Shown: in pieces, positions 9,614-19,550 of the stretch
Numbering within the stretch: the stretch's first letter is position 1
How the letters are laid out: every line of letters begins with the position of its first letter
Assembly (NCBI GenBank): GCA_022701275.1
Contig: CP031740.1
Location: 1,127,001-1,191,000 of the forward strand
Source of the DNA: Microcoleus vaginatus PCC 9802
Lineage (GTDB): Bacteria; Cyanobacteriota; Cyanobacteriia; Cyanobacteriales; Microcoleaceae
Direction of reading: 5' to 3'
Length of the DNA: 64,000 bases
Position numbers and translations under genes: made by a program
The notes under the pieces: model-generated
What the model was told of the DNA's origin: nothing
The model's input: only the letters and a program-made list of their open reading frames with translations
The model's database searches: none

Positions 9614-10366
9614 TTATTTGAGGTCGATTGTCACGATCACCACAGTAATATTATCGCGTCCACCTTTATCCTTAGCTGCTTGAATTAAAGCATTTGCAGC
9701 GCCCTCGCAGGCGCGAATCGACTTCAGAGGCGAAGCAATCAAAGGATCGGAAAGTTCTTCAGTCAAGCCATCGCTGCAGAGCAGCAAGCGATCCCCAGGC
9801 TGCACCTCCACCGGCAAAATATCTATCTCCCGCAAATCATCGCGGCCCAAACACTGGGACAAAACGTGACGCCAAGGATGAGTGCGAGCCTGGTCGGGAG
9901 TTAGGGCCTTTCTTTTCACAGCCTGAGCCACCCAAGTCTGGTCTTCAGTAATCTGTTCCAAGCGAGAGCCGTGCAGTCGGTACAAGCGAGAGTCGCCGAT
10001 ATTAGCGCACCAGGGTCGGCCCTCATCCCTAAACATTAGAACCACAGCCGTAGTTCCCATATCAGCACGCTCGGGGTGGTCGAGCTGATCCGTCAAAATT
10101 GCTTGATTGGCAATTAAAAAAGCCTTTTCCAACAACAGCGGAGAATCCTCAGGCCCTTCCCAATGTTCGAGCAAATAAGATTGAATCGCCTGAGTCGCAA
10201 TCCGGCTGGCTTCTTGACCTCCGGCGTGTCCTCCCATTCCATCGGCCACTATGAAAAATCGCCCATCAGAGTCTATATAGTACGAATCCTGATTTACGGA
10301 ACGAACTAGCCCTGTGTCTGTCTTACCTGCGAAAGAGCGTTTCATAGATTGGGTGATTGGACTCAT
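9614..10366 (-). CDS. PP2C-family (PPM) serine/threonine phosphatase
   Basis: Metal-dependent protein phosphatase of 250 residues; a second ATG at 10345 (MKRSFAGKTDTG) is an equally good start. Motifs in order are VNQDSYY, FIVADGMGGHAGG (metal-binding Asp), ADMGTTAVVLM, CANIGDSRLYRL, LLLCSDGLTEEL and GGRDNITVVIV. This is the minimal soluble catalytic domain, as in bacterial PrpC/PstP. The Ser/Thr kinase at 13494-15062 could be a partner, but there is no direct link. Confidence 0.94.
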   Translation of the reverse strand: MSPITQSMKRSFAGKTDTGLVRSVNQDSYYIDSDGRFFIVADGMGGHAGGQEASRIATQAIQSYLLEHWEGPEDSPLLLEKAFLIANQAILTDQLDHPERADMGTTAVVLMFRDEGRPWCANIGDSRLYRLHGSRLEQITEDQTWVAQAVKRKALTPDQARTHPWRHVLSQCLGRDDLREIDILPVEVQPGDRLLLCSDGLTEELSDPLIASPLKSIRACEGAANALIQAAKDKGGRDNITVVIVTIDLK

Positions 10367-10763
10367 CGAACTTAAAAGCTTGATTTAATGGGGTGCGATG
10401 TTTTCTTCCAAAACTTAAATCCCGAACGGCAGTTGAAATTTCTGCAGCCCACGATCGCGAGTTTTGAAAAAATTGCACTTCCTTGACCTCATATTGTAGA
10501 TCGTATGATGGTAATCCCATCTTAAAATTTTGCTAAATCCAGTAAATTCAGCAGCACCTGCAAAACAAAACTGGATTTCTACCCAAAATTAGAGGTTTGG
10601 CTGGCGAGAAATCTAGGCAGCAACCGGGTGTTTTAGCCTCAAAGCGCGTAAGTGTTGTAAATTCCAGCAATCTGTGGTCAGCCAGCCAAAACTTAACATT
10701 CGATGTCATATTTTGGCTGGCGAGAAATCTCAAACCTGAAATTTCAAATCGCAAATTGCACAA
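10367..10763. other. Gap with paired GGCTGGCGAGAAATCT repeats
   Basis: No gene is seen. TTGGCTGGCGAGAAATCT occurs twice in direct orientation (10597-10614 and 10713-10730). CCAGCCAAAA (10682-10691) pairs with TTTTGGCTGG (10711-10720) to form a 10-bp stem with a 19-base loop. The hairpin lies downstream of the UbiB-like gene on its strand and may be its terminator or a small mobile repeat. Confidence 0.5.
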
Positions 10764-12542
10764 TTATGACATCCTGTCTAAACGATCGATCCGCTTGAAC
10801 AAACGCATAAGAGCAAACCCTGCACCCGCCGCCAGCACTGCCACAGCCACAGCCGGCCAGACTTGATTACTGACAAACAAAATTGTCGCCGACAAAGTAA
10901 AAGCACTCATCAGCAAAGCATAATTCGTGCCCATTTGAGCGCTGCTCATGCGGCGGAGCAAGCGCTCTGTTTCGGCAGAACGGACGCGAATCCGCAAATC
11001 TCCCTGTTCGAGTTTGTCAATAGTCTCCTCAATCCGGCGGGGCAAACCCAAAGCACTCGAACTCACCTGAGCCGCCTGACGGCCGATTTCGTTAAAAATG
11101 CTGCTACTTGTATCATGGCCATTTCCATTAGTCATAAGCTGCATGGCAAAAGGTTGTGCCACCTCCATAAAGTTGAACTCGGGATCTAAACCTCGGCCCA
11201 CCCCTTCGATTGTGGAAAAAGCTCGCATTACAAAAGTAAAAGTAGCTGGGAAGCGAAAAGGTTGGTTGTAGGCAATATCGTAAAGGTCGTCGGTAATCGC
11301 GCTCACAGACTGATTTTCAAAAGGCTTGTCCATGAAATTGTCCAGCATATACTGGATCGATCGGCGCACCGGACTCATATCACCCGTAGGCACCAAAGCT
11401 CCCAAATTGATCAGAGAATCCATAATCCGCTGTCCATCCTTGGAAGCAATCCCGTAGAGCGTCTCCATCAGTCCTTCGCGGACGTTCGACTGGATTTGCC
11501 CCATCATGCCAAAATCGTAGAAAATCAGACAACCGTCAGCACTAACAGCGATGTTGCCGGGGTGTGGGTCAGCGTGGAAAAAGCCGTCGTTGAGTAACTG
11601 GCGCAAATAAGCTTTTGCCCCCAACTGAGCGATTAATTTACGATCGATACCGGCCGCTTCCAAAGCTTCGTAGTGGCTGATTTTAATCCCGGGCAGGTAT
11701 TCCAAAGTCAGCACTCGCGGAGCCGCGTACCGCCAATAAACCCTCGGCACCCGCACCCAGTCACAGTTGCTAAAATTGCGGCGAAAAGTATCAGCATTGC
11801 GGCCTTCATGGAGATAGTCAATTTCCAGCCACAGAATGCGACAGCATTCCTCATAAATCCCCATCCAATCTCGACCGCGGCCCCACTTAGGATGGTTTTG
11901 AAAGTAGCGGGCAATTCCCTTAAGAATTTGCAAATCGATCTCGAACAGTTTCCGCAGTCCCGGTCGCTGTACCTTGACCACCACTTCCGGGCCCGAATGG
12001 AGTTGAGCTTTGTGTACCTGACCCAGACTTGCAGCAGCCAGGGGTACTGGGTCAAAGCTGCGGTAGAGTTCTTGAACTGTCTTGCCCAAATCTTGCTCAA
12101 CAATTACCTCTAACTGCTCGTAGCTGAAAGCAGGGACTTTATCTTGCAGCTTAGAAAGTTCCTCCACAAACTCTGCTGGGAACAAGTCGGCGCGGGTGGA
12201 AAATAACTGCCCAACTTTAATGAAAGTTGGCCCCAAATCCAAGAGTGTTTCTCGAACCCAGATAGCTTGAAAGCGGCGTCTGGCCACTTTCTTTTCTTCA
12301 GTCACGCCTCCCCAGTAGCTCCAATTTTTGCTATCGAGCCAGAGGGAAGCCAGCCAGAGCAAGACAAAGGCCCAAATGTCGAAGAAGCGCCGCTTCCGGG
12401 AATATTTTTCGCGGTTCCAGCGATAAGCTTTACTTTTGTAGGATTTACTAGCAGTTTTTGGCTCATCGGCTTCGCCAGTGTGCTTGGGGGAGCGCTGGCG
12501 ATTAACAGAGTCATCAAGGAGAGCAGACACTTGGGTTCCCAA
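10764..12542 (-). CDS. ABC1/UbiB/AarF-family kinase-like protein
   Basis: 592-residue membrane-anchored atypical kinase of the family linked to quinone or prenyl-lipid metabolism. Family marks are FIKVGQLFSTRADLFP (KxGQ motif, about residue 110), the Ala-rich LAAASLGQVHKA loop that replaces the P-loop, LEYLPGIKISHYEAL, and the catalytic NDGFFHADPHPGNI with IFYDFGMMG. Two C-terminal membrane segments (MSAFTLSATILFV, AVAVAVLAAGAGFALM) end the protein. The start is uncertain: the longest frame opens with TTG, and a GTG four codons later is also possible. It is followed on the minus strand by the PP2C gene after 397 bp. Confidence 0.93.
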   Translation of the reverse strand: MGTQVSALLDDSVNRQRSPKHTGEADEPKTASKSYKSKAYRWNREKYSRKRRFFDIWAFVLLWLASLWLDSKNWSYWGGVTEEKKVARRRFQAIWVRETLLDLGPTFIKVGQLFSTRADLFPAEFVEELSKLQDKVPAFSYEQLEVIVEQDLGKTVQELYRSFDPVPLAAASLGQVHKAQLHSGPEVVVKVQRPGLRKLFEIDLQILKGIARYFQNHPKWGRGRDWMGIYEECCRILWLEIDYLHEGRNADTFRRNFSNCDWVRVPRVYWRYAAPRVLTLEYLPGIKISHYEALEAAGIDRKLIAQLGAKAYLRQLLNDGFFHADPHPGNIAVSADGCLIFYDFGMMGQIQSNVREGLMETLYGIASKDGQRIMDSLINLGALVPTGDMSPVRRSIQYMLDNFMDKPFENQSVSAITDDLYDIAYNQPFRFPATFTFVMRAFSTIEGVGRGLDPEFNFMEVAQPFAMQLMTNGNGHDTSSSIFNEIGRQAAQVSSSALGLPRRIEETIDKLEQGDLRIRVRSAETERLLRRMSSAQMGTNYALLMSAFTLSATILFVSNQVWPAVAVAVLAAGAGFALMRLFKRIDRLDRMS

Positions 12543-12641
12543 ATTGCTTATTTTATGTTGTTGCTTTGATTGAAAGTAGGAGCGCAGGAGCGCAAAGCAA
12601 TGCGCTCACGTAGTAAATAATAGTTGTGGTCGAATCGATCG

Positions 12642-12974
12642 CTAGGGCAAACTGCTGCGGTAACGCTGCAATTCCGATCGCACCAGAGCCACTTCGGCGC
12701 GCAGCTCGTCAATAGTCGCTTGCAAATCTGCAGGATGGATGTCTTGAATGGTTGTGGTGCTTGCAGTGCCAGTTCTGGTCTGCATCGCCTCATCCGAAGC
12801 TCGATTTGCCCGTTCCACAACTCGATCTGTGAATTGCCGCAGGCGTTCTCTTTGTTCTGCGTCAAATTTGCCGAGTTCTGAGAAAGCGTTGATTGCTGCG
12901 CTTTCTAATTGCTCGTACAGTGCTTCGGCAAGTGCTCGGCCTACAAAAAAAGCATGAACTGGGGGTTTACTCAT
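12642..12974 (-). CDS. Small conserved cyanobacterial protein (possibly DUF6825)
   Basis: 110 residues from the ATG at 12974; an upstream in-frame extension looks non-coding. It begins MSKPPVHAFFVGRALAEAL, then has a predicted helix rich in Glu and Arg (GKFDAEQRERLRQFTDRVVERA), a Thr-rich linker, and a C-terminal helix (QATIDELRAEVALVRSEL) that looks like a coiled coil. I recognise the pattern from cyanobacterial and plastid-lineage proteins of unknown role; the DUF number is from memory and not certain. It lies 100 bp upstream of the UbiB-like gene on the same strand. Confidence 0.8.
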   Translation of the reverse strand: MSKPPVHAFFVGRALAEALYEQLESAAINAFSELGKFDAEQRERLRQFTDRVVERANRASDEAMQTRTGTASTTTIQDIHPADLQATIDELRAEVALVRSELQRYRSSLP

Positions 12975-13493
12975 AAAAAATCTCTGTGCGCTTCCGCAAC
13001 AAATTATAACTTGCTTGTCCCCGATGATGCTTGCTCCCAAAGGAAGGAAGTTTGGGGGAATTGACGCTCCCACCCCTTTGTCGGGGATGGGATTCTTGAG
13101 AGTTAGAACAGTCTAACGCGCAACGGCTTAGCCCAAAAGCCTCGCTTACACTGGCTCAAATTCGAGGTTGGGGTTGCTTTGTACCAAAATGTTTGCAGCT
13201 TGGCAGTATTAATACGCGATATCACAACACCTCCGAGCCGCGCACATATTCTAACATAATTTAAATCAAAATAGAAAACAGTCCTGCATGTTTTTGCGGG
13301 CATTTGGATTGCAGAGGGAATAGGAAATATTCGATAAACTCAGACGGCGACTGTTGGAATTTTCAGATTCGACGGAAGTTTTTGGAAGATAGTGGTTGGC
13401 TAGGTAGGGCCTTATTATCTCAACTACTGAGCGGATATTTGCTGACTCATAAAACCAAGTATTTGTCCGCACTTTGAACCAACAAAAACCATA
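12975..13493. other. Gap with possible IS200/IS605 end relic
   Basis: No intact gene is visible in these 519 bp. The segment 13026-13105 contains a hairpin like those at the right ends of cyanobacterial IS200/IS605 elements (listed separately). The remainder (13110-13490) is unremarkable; short open frames there have no recognisable content. Confidence 0.5.
13055..13105 (-). mobile_element. Possible IS200/IS605 right-end hairpin relic
   Basis: On the minus strand this reads AAGAATCCCATCCCC, a short loop, then GGGGTGGGAGCGTCAAT. GC-rich stems followed by GGGAGCGTCAA-type ends are what I associate with the right end of tnpB-bearing IS605 elements in cyanobacteria. No tnpA or tnpB reading frame is left beside it. 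The assignment rests on pattern memory only. Confidence 0.3.
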
Positions 13494-15062
13494 CTAATTT
13501 GTCGCAGGTTCGGGAAAAGGCATCGTGGGATCGGCCACAGGAGGTGGTGAATCAGTTGCGATCGAACTATCTGAATTGTTGTCACTGCGGCTCGGTATCG
13601 CAGGCTCAGGCGATCGCTCGATGGGCGAGGCTATTACTGGCGACGCGGATTCCGACGGCGGCAAGGTTTCAGCGCTAGCACTCCCAGGGGCAGGCGGGGC
13701 GGGTGCGGCGGGCGGTTCGGGCGGCAGGGGCGCAACTTCCGGTACTGGTGCGGCTTCTGGTTGGGGTGCAGACTCGATTTCGGTTTGAGGCTCTGGAATG
13801 GGGGACTCCGAAGCCTCCTCTGCGGGTTCGGGCGTCGGCGATGGTTCAAGTTCCGCTTCGGGTTCTGGGGCGGGAGTTTCCTGGCTTGGAGACTCAGAAG
13901 GTTCTGCGCTAGTTTCTGAGGGTTCTATCTGTTCGGGAATGTTGGTGCTGTCTAAGGGGGGTTTGGGGCGCTTGTTGAGTTCGATCGGGTAGAGAGGGCT
14001 GCTTTCGACAGAGGGCTGCCCGAACATCGGCCCTGACAAATCGCGGGATTTGAGCAAATCTTCGAGAGATGGGAAGGATTCAATTTTGGGACGATTGCTG
14101 AGACTGGTGCTGTTGTAGTGCCATGCTAGGTCAAAACCCATCCAGCCTGCAATTGCAGCCGTTACGACAAACGCCAGAAAAGTCAACTGCGGCGGGGGAG
14201 GTGCCGGCAATCTTAGACTTTGCTTGCCTTTTCTTTTTACTAATACTCGCTCTGTTTCTTGCAGCATGGTGAGCCAATTTTCGACTGTCTGAGGGCGGTT
14301 GTGGGGGTCGATTTCGAGTCCCTGAAGGATGGCTCGCTCGATTCCTGGGCTGAGGTTGGGCTGAAATTGCCGTAACTCAGTCACAGGAATGCGATCGCGC
14401 AGGGGTGCTGCTACGGGCGCCACGCCGGAGAGTAAGTAGTAGAGGGTGGCTGCGATCGCGTAGATGTCAGTGGCCGGTGTACATTTACCGTCATAGAGGT
14501 ATTGTTCAATCGGCGCGTACCCGGGGGACAGCAAGTTAGTGTAGGTTTGTTTGGTGCCGGCGGTAAAGCCGCGGGCAATTCCGAAATCTATTAACATTAC
14601 TACGTGAGAATCGGCTCGCCGGATAATATTTTCTGGATTGATATCTCCGTGCAGCAATCCGCTGTGGTGCACTGTACTTACGGCTGAGGCTATCTGCCGA
14701 ATATAGTGCAGGGCTTGGGCTTCTGGCAGTGGCTGATCGGTTTCGACTATTTGGGCGAGAGTTTGCCCCGGAATGTAGTCCATTGCCACAAAAGACTGTC
14801 CGGCCTCTTCAAAAAAGTCGATTACTCGGACTATGTTGGAATGCTGACACCGCGACAGGCGTTGGGCTTCGGCAATAAACTGCTGCTGAAATTGGGCAGA
14901 CTCTGGGTGTTGGCGCAGACTTTCGTTGAGGGTTTTGAGTACGACGGTTTGGTTTAAATGGGTGTGAATAGCTCGGTAAGTGATGCCGAACCCTCCTATC
15001 CCTAAAGTCGCGTTAATTTTGTATTTGCCCTGTTGCAGGACTGTTGCTGGCGCTAAGTTCAT
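13494..15062 (-). CDS. Membrane-anchored Ser/Thr protein kinase
   Basis: 522 residues. The kinase domain (about 1-270) has the Gly loop LGIGGFGITYRA, the Lys of VVLKTL, catalytic HGDINPENII, DFGIAR, and the activation-segment end SPGYAPIEQYLYDG. HGD replaces the usual HRD, which I have seen in other cyanobacterial kinases. One membrane helix follows (LTFLAFVVTAAIAGWMG, about 293-310). The remaining 200 residues form an extracytoplasmic tail rich in Pro, Glu, Ala and Ser with no recognisable sensor domain, possibly a wall-spanning stalk. ATG start. Single gene on its strand. Confidence 0.93.
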   Translation of the reverse strand: MNLAPATVLQQGKYKINATLGIGGFGITYRAIHTHLNQTVVLKTLNESLRQHPESAQFQQQFIAEAQRLSRCQHSNIVRVIDFFEEAGQSFVAMDYIPGQTLAQIVETDQPLPEAQALHYIRQIASAVSTVHHSGLLHGDINPENIIRRADSHVVMLIDFGIARGFTAGTKQTYTNLLSPGYAPIEQYLYDGKCTPATDIYAIAATLYYLLSGVAPVAAPLRDRIPVTELRQFQPNLSPGIERAILQGLEIDPHNRPQTVENWLTMLQETERVLVKRKGKQSLRLPAPPPPQLTFLAFVVTAAIAGWMGFDLAWHYNSTSLSNRPKIESFPSLEDLLKSRDLSGPMFGQPSVESSPLYPIELNKRPKPPLDSTNIPEQIEPSETSAEPSESPSQETPAPEPEAELEPSPTPEPAEEASESPIPEPQTEIESAPQPEAAPVPEVAPLPPEPPAAPAPPAPGSASAETLPPSESASPVIASPIERSPEPAIPSRSDNNSDSSIATDSPPPVADPTMPFPEPATN

Positions 15063-15799
15063 CTTGAGTTGATGCCGTTTCCCAAACTATGCTACCGCCT
15101 TTGGGTTATTTCGCAGAGTTAGGGGTGAGGTTCGATCGGCGCCCTAGTTTGAACTTTAGCTCTGCTATAGCAATCCTATATGATTTGTGAGAATTTACCA
15201 TAACTATGAAGCTTGACGAAATAAAATATCTGATAATGAGTAACTAACTTAAATATATATTTGACGACAGGAAATTTATGATACAGATGATAGCACTCCC
15301 TAATCAATTATTTAGCTTGTAACCAAATATCTTCAATTGGATGCTAAGTCGGAGCGTAGGAGTGCGAATCTCAAACAAGTGATTTTCCAATCAGATTCAT
15401 CTTGCATCATTATTTACCCATGACAAAAAGTTTTTAACCTAGAGAAGAAGAATGATATTTAGCGGCATCCCAAATTAATGCTATCCCCTTGTCGTTACAT
15501 TGGCTCATCAGATACTTTAAATATTGACGGGGTGACAACCCCGTCAACTATCAGGTGCTTTTCACTTAATTGAACCTCTTAACATCGGAAAGTGCTGTAA
15601 ATCTTTTTTGCGAATGTTTTCTCCCAAGACCCCAGAGATGATTGACAGGATCATAGCAGTTGCCCTTAATTTGATGAATCCGAACCATTTAAGAAATTGG
15701 TTCACTCATTGCTGCTAATGTAGCTCATAGCATCGCAAAGTGCTGTAAATTGTGCAGAAGTACCGCTCCACTAAAAACACAATTCCCAATTCCCCAATT
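15063..15799. other. 737-bp gap with transposase debris
   Basis: No intact gene. It contains a decayed IS630-type transposase fragment (listed separately), a perfect stem GACGGGGT-GACA-ACCCCGTC at 15526-15545, and two copies of a 20-base sequence, CATCGGAAAGTGCTGTAAAT at about 15583 and CATCGCAAAGTGCTGTAAAT at about 15731, in direct orientation. The area looks like an old insertion site. Confidence 0.6.
15290..15480 (-). pseudogene. Decayed IS630-type transposase C-terminal fragment
   Basis: On the minus strand, frames switch but read ITCLRFA, then HPIEDIWLQAK followed by a stop. This matches the C-terminal NPIEDIWLQAK-type segment of IS630-family DDE transposases, whose final Glu is catalytic. 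Stops and at least one frameshift separate the pieces, so it is non-functional. No terminal inverted repeats could be defined. Confidence 0.55.
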
Positions 15800-16276
15800 T
15801 CATCTCATTTCCGCAACTCTCACAGTCTCTGTAGGCGGCATAATGGCTTCTTTAGCATTCAACTTTTGATTCAACTCACGAATCCGGCGCGACAGCAAGC
15901 GAATAATATTCACAGCAATTCCCGGGGTTTCATCAATCGCATCGTATAGCTGCATTTGAGTCAGCATCAAACACTCGGATTGTTCGAGAGTAGAAATAGA
16001 AGCCGAGCGAGGTTCTGCGTCAAAAAGCGACATTTCCCCGAAACAAGCCCCCGCTTTCAACTGTGCTAAATCTCGATCGCCTATATGGACCCGCACCGTT
16101 CCCGATACCAAAATATAGAGAGACCGACCTTCTTGTCCTTCCGTAAAAATCCTGTGCTTGGAAGGAAACGAAAGTTCATCCATTACCGATGCTAGACGCA
16201 CGAGAAAATCATCCCGCAGTTCCTTAAAAATCGGAACCTCCCTCACAAACAATAGGCGTTCGACGCTGGTTAACAT
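15800..16276 (-). CDS. Cyclic-nucleotide-binding domain protein
   Basis: 158 residues from the ATG at 16276; an upstream TTG would add 4. A single cNMP-binding beta-barrel spans about residues 10-130, with the phosphate-binding cassette GACFGEMSLFDAEPRSAS, whose Glu and Arg are the residues that hold cAMP or cGMP. No DNA-binding helix-turn-helix follows; a short charged helix (SRRIRELNQKLNAKEAI) ends the protein. It lies 122 bp downstream of the transporter-HEAT gene on the same strand, which suggests that it regulates or partners that protein. Confidence 0.9.
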   Translation of the reverse strand: MLTSVERLLFVREVPIFKELRDDFLVRLASVMDELSFPSKHRIFTEGQEGRSLYILVSGTVRVHIGDRDLAQLKAGACFGEMSLFDAEPRSASISTLEQSECLMLTQMQLYDAIDETPGIAVNIIRLLSRRIRELNQKLNAKEAIMPPTETVRVAEMR

Positions 16277-16398
16277 AATGAGATGCAATGATTAATTTAA
16301 ACTTAAAAAAAGGAAGAAGAAGGAAAATAAAAAGTGTTGACGGTTGACGGTTAACTGTTGACTGACAATAACAACTGCCAACTGACAAGTGACTAATG

Positions 16399-19300
16399 TT
16401 ACCTTTTTCCCCCAGCACCGAACTCTGCCATCATCTCTTCAACTTGAGCGGATACCAAATTATCGGGGTCATTTTGCAGCCTGGGCAACAATTCGACCAA
16501 AGCCCGCGGCGAGGCTATTTTCAAATAGGCTAACACTGCTTCGCGGACAAAACCCGTCGGGTGCTGGAGACAGACGAGAGTTTGTTGAGCCGTAAGACTC
16601 CAGCGCGCTTCCCTCGCCAAGTGAAAGCAGCACGACAAGGCCCAATCCGAAAGGAAGTGGCGCAATTCTAGCAAGCGGCGCAAACGATCGCTAGGGGCTA
16701 GAGGTTTGTAAACCATCAATTCCGAGAGGTTGCTCAATTTTTCTCTTTGCGAGTTTTGGTCTAACAAATTGATGAGCGATCGCTTCCTAGCTATATCCAC
16801 AGTATTATCGAGAATTTCCAATCCCCTAGCAACCAAAGAAGGTTGGCCCGAAGCGATGTTGAAAGCAGCGGCTTGTACGGTGTCCAGCGGATAAAGAAAC
16901 TTCATCAGCAAAAAACACCTATCCCTAGCATCAGCTTCCAACCCCGCCAGAGCCCGCTGCAACAATTGAGCCGTATCGTTCCCAGGTGCCCCGGTGCTGT
17001 TGGCATCCCGCTCGGAGAAATTGCCGTAGGTTGTTACCCCAGACAAATCTACCAGACCTGCATAAATTTGACCGATAAACATTAACTCCTGTTCGATGAG
17101 AGTTTCCAAGCCGCTGCGGCCGATGCGGTCTAGAACCCCTTCTATCCCCGCTTCCGAAGGCATTTTCAACAGGATGCGGAGGATGTTGCGCCTGGTAGTT
17201 CCCCAGGTCGTCATCAAATTGCTGACCAAAATGTCGATCGCCTCCGGAGTCCCTATTTGACCCAGAGCCGTCCAAGCTTGCAACCTGACCAAATCCGGCT
17301 TGTGGATGTCCTCAGCCAAATACACGAGCAAAGGAATGGCGTCGTTGTGAAGTTTGACTATAGCCTGCAAAGCCGCTTCCCTAGTTGATTTGTAACCAAG
17401 TCCGCGCAGCAGCGAAGGATAATATTCTTCCGAATGAGTAGACGAAATCACGTCTAACAGAGCGCAGCGCACTCGCAGAGATTCATCTTGCAACAGATTG
17501 GGGATATGCAGCCGCAGTCCTTGCAAATAATCCGCTTCTCCCAGAGCCCGCGTCCCCATAACACGTTCTCGCTCTTGCTTGTGTGTCAGCATTTGCCGCA
17601 GCGTATTAGTAGCCTCTGCCTTTTGCTGGCGATCGCCCCTTCTCATAATTAAAGCAGCCGCCGTACCCCGCACCACCGGATCGACCGTCGGCTGCAAGTA
17701 AGGCCGCAAGCTCTCAATATTCGGTTCAGCTTCCGTCAGCCAGATGTAGCGCAAAGCCAAGGCCAGAACCTCCGGTGGCAAGGATTGCTGCGAGAGTACG
17801 CGGACAGATTCTAAATATGCGGGGTTCGGGTGTTGCAGCATCGTTTCCAAGCTCTGGCGCTGCAAACCAGGGGACAGCGAATCGAGGAGGGGAGCCAGAA
17901 CTTCTCCGACATTTTTGGGGTCAATTTGCGTCAGGAGTTCTATGCAAGAGCGCTTTTCATCTTCGCCCCCCGGCTTTTGTAGAGTTTCCACCACTGCGCG
18001 CTTGAGAGCTTTGAGGTCAACGTCTGTGACGCCCAAGCGCCCCCGCTCCGCACTTTTGACCAACAAACCCACGTATTGAGAGCGGATCAGCCATACGACA
18101 AACACCCACAACAGTGCCAATATTACGATCGCGCCAATAAATATCAAGCTTTGCTGGTCGTGAAATACATTTTCGTCTTGCTGGGGGAGTATCTTGCCTG
18201 TCACCCACAGCATAATCAGGATGCCTACTCCTGTAGCTCCGCAGGACAAAGGTTCGCCCACACCGTTGACCAAAGTTTGAATTCCCGATCGAATATTGTC
18301 GGGAATCGGTTGAAATAAAACCGGGCTAACAGTTTCCAACAGCGTGTAGTGCAGCAGTTCGTCTAAAAATCTCAGCAATATCAGCCCGATGAACACAGAT
18401 ACTAGCTGGCCCAGGGATGCTCCTATGGTCAGCACCCCGAGTATCGCGATACCCGCCGGCAAAATCATCGCCGTCACGAATACACCGATTCTTTCCACCA
18501 ACCGGCTCGAAGCGAACCACTGAGTCGCCACTTGAAACAGGCCTTGTATGCCTTCATAAATGCCCAGGAAGCTAGCTATCCAGCTAGCTCCGTCCCCAGG
18601 GTTTTGGTATTCTAGCTGGCTGTAGAATTGGAAATCTACCAGCACGTAGACGACTTCTGCGAGGATGAAGAAACTGACTAGAGGTACGGCGTATTTTTGG
18701 AGGGGGCCTGTAACTTTGCGTGCGGTAAATTCTTCTTGGTCGTCGTCTTCGTCGTCATCCGTCCAGCGAGCCGTTTCCGGAAATGCTTGGCTGTATTTTT
18801 CTGTGAGGTAGTAGAGCAACACCGAGCCTGTCGCCACCATCAACCCCGATATGAGGGTAACGTTTTTGAGTCCGACTACGTACAGCAAAACAGGCAGAGA
18901 AAATCCGCTCACTACTCCAGCTACTAGATAGCCGCTACTGACTAGCGGGTAGGTGCGCTTGATTTCTCTAATATTAAACAGTTGGTTGGAAGTGATAGAA
19001 GTATTAAGGTCGTTGAGGACATAGCAAGCTTCTACCCACAGCCACATCAAAAAAATAGTAATAAAAGCGATGCTGACGCCAGCTATCTTAGTATTTTCGT
19101 AGCCGATGCCGAATCGAAACAAAAATAGTGGTATCGACATCATTGCCAGAACAACCACGACGGTGCGCCTTAGCGGCAGGATTTTTTGCAGCCAGGAGTA
19201 GACAAATCCCAAGCCAGAACCGATAAACGCGCTGGCTATGTAAATCCAGGGCATTTTGTCTGCACCAAATTCATCTAGAAAAAGACCTACTGTGCTGAGT

Positions 19301-19443
19301 TCCAGCCAGATCAGACCGACGGAGGTTAGAGTGTAGACGAGGAACATCAGTACCGTTCGCTCTACTTCTTCCGATCGCAGGTTGAGCGATCGCAGCACTC
19401 CTTGTCTTACTCCCGCCGAACCGCTGATTTGAAAATTTTCCAT
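16399..19443 (-). CDS. Membrane transporter (MFS/NTT-like) fused to HEAT repeats
   Basis: 1014 residues. The first about 460 contain around 12 hydrophobic segments (for example VLMFLVYTLTSVGLIWLEL, IAFITIFLMWLWVEACYVL, GPLQKYAVPLVSFFILAEVV) with a general resemblance to major-facilitator or ATP/ADP-translocase-like carriers. From about 490 to the end are repeated helical pairs typical of HEAT/armadillo repeats (AVVETLQKPGGEDEKRSCIELL, ALRYIWLTEAEPN, LVRLQAWTALGQIGTPEAIDIL), a cytoplasmic scaffold. ATG start. The cyclic-nucleotide-binding protein follows directly, so transporter, scaffold and ligand-sensor modules sit side by side. The substrate cannot be read from sequence. Confidence 0.85.
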   Translation of the reverse strand: MENFQISGSAGVRQGVLRSLNLRSEEVERTVLMFLVYTLTSVGLIWLELSTVGLFLDEFGADKMPWIYIASAFIGSGLGFVYSWLQKILPLRRTVVVVLAMMSIPLFLFRFGIGYENTKIAGVSIAFITIFLMWLWVEACYVLNDLNTSITSNQLFNIREIKRTYPLVSSGYLVAGVVSGFSLPVLLYVVGLKNVTLISGLMVATGSVLLYYLTEKYSQAFPETARWTDDDEDDDQEEFTARKVTGPLQKYAVPLVSFFILAEVVYVLVDFQFYSQLEYQNPGDGASWIASFLGIYEGIQGLFQVATQWFASSRLVERIGVFVTAMILPAGIAILGVLTIGASLGQLVSVFIGLILLRFLDELLHYTLLETVSPVLFQPIPDNIRSGIQTLVNGVGEPLSCGATGVGILIMLWVTGKILPQQDENVFHDQQSLIFIGAIVILALLWVFVVWLIRSQYVGLLVKSAERGRLGVTDVDLKALKRAVVETLQKPGGEDEKRSCIELLTQIDPKNVGEVLAPLLDSLSPGLQRQSLETMLQHPNPAYLESVRVLSQQSLPPEVLALALRYIWLTEAEPNIESLRPYLQPTVDPVVRGTAAALIMRRGDRQQKAEATNTLRQMLTHKQERERVMGTRALGEADYLQGLRLHIPNLLQDESLRVRCALLDVISSTHSEEYYPSLLRGLGYKSTREAALQAIVKLHNDAIPLLVYLAEDIHKPDLVRLQAWTALGQIGTPEAIDILVSNLMTTWGTTRRNILRILLKMPSEAGIEGVLDRIGRSGLETLIEQELMFIGQIYAGLVDLSGVTTYGNFSERDANSTGAPGNDTAQLLQRALAGLEADARDRCFLLMKFLYPLDTVQAAAFNIASGQPSLVARGLEILDNTVDIARKRSLINLLDQNSQREKLSNLSELMVYKPLAPSDRLRRLLELRHFLSDWALSCCFHLAREARWSLTAQQTLVCLQHPTGFVREAVLAYLKIASPRALVELLPRLQNDPDNLVSAQVEEMMAEFGAGGKR

Positions 19444-19550
19444 GCAGCGTTGATTTCCCTGTGTGGTAGCTTATTCCTGACTAACTTCGGAAGTCATCAG
19501 CTATCAGTCACCAGTTTATGACTGATGACTGCTTACTAATGACTATCTAT

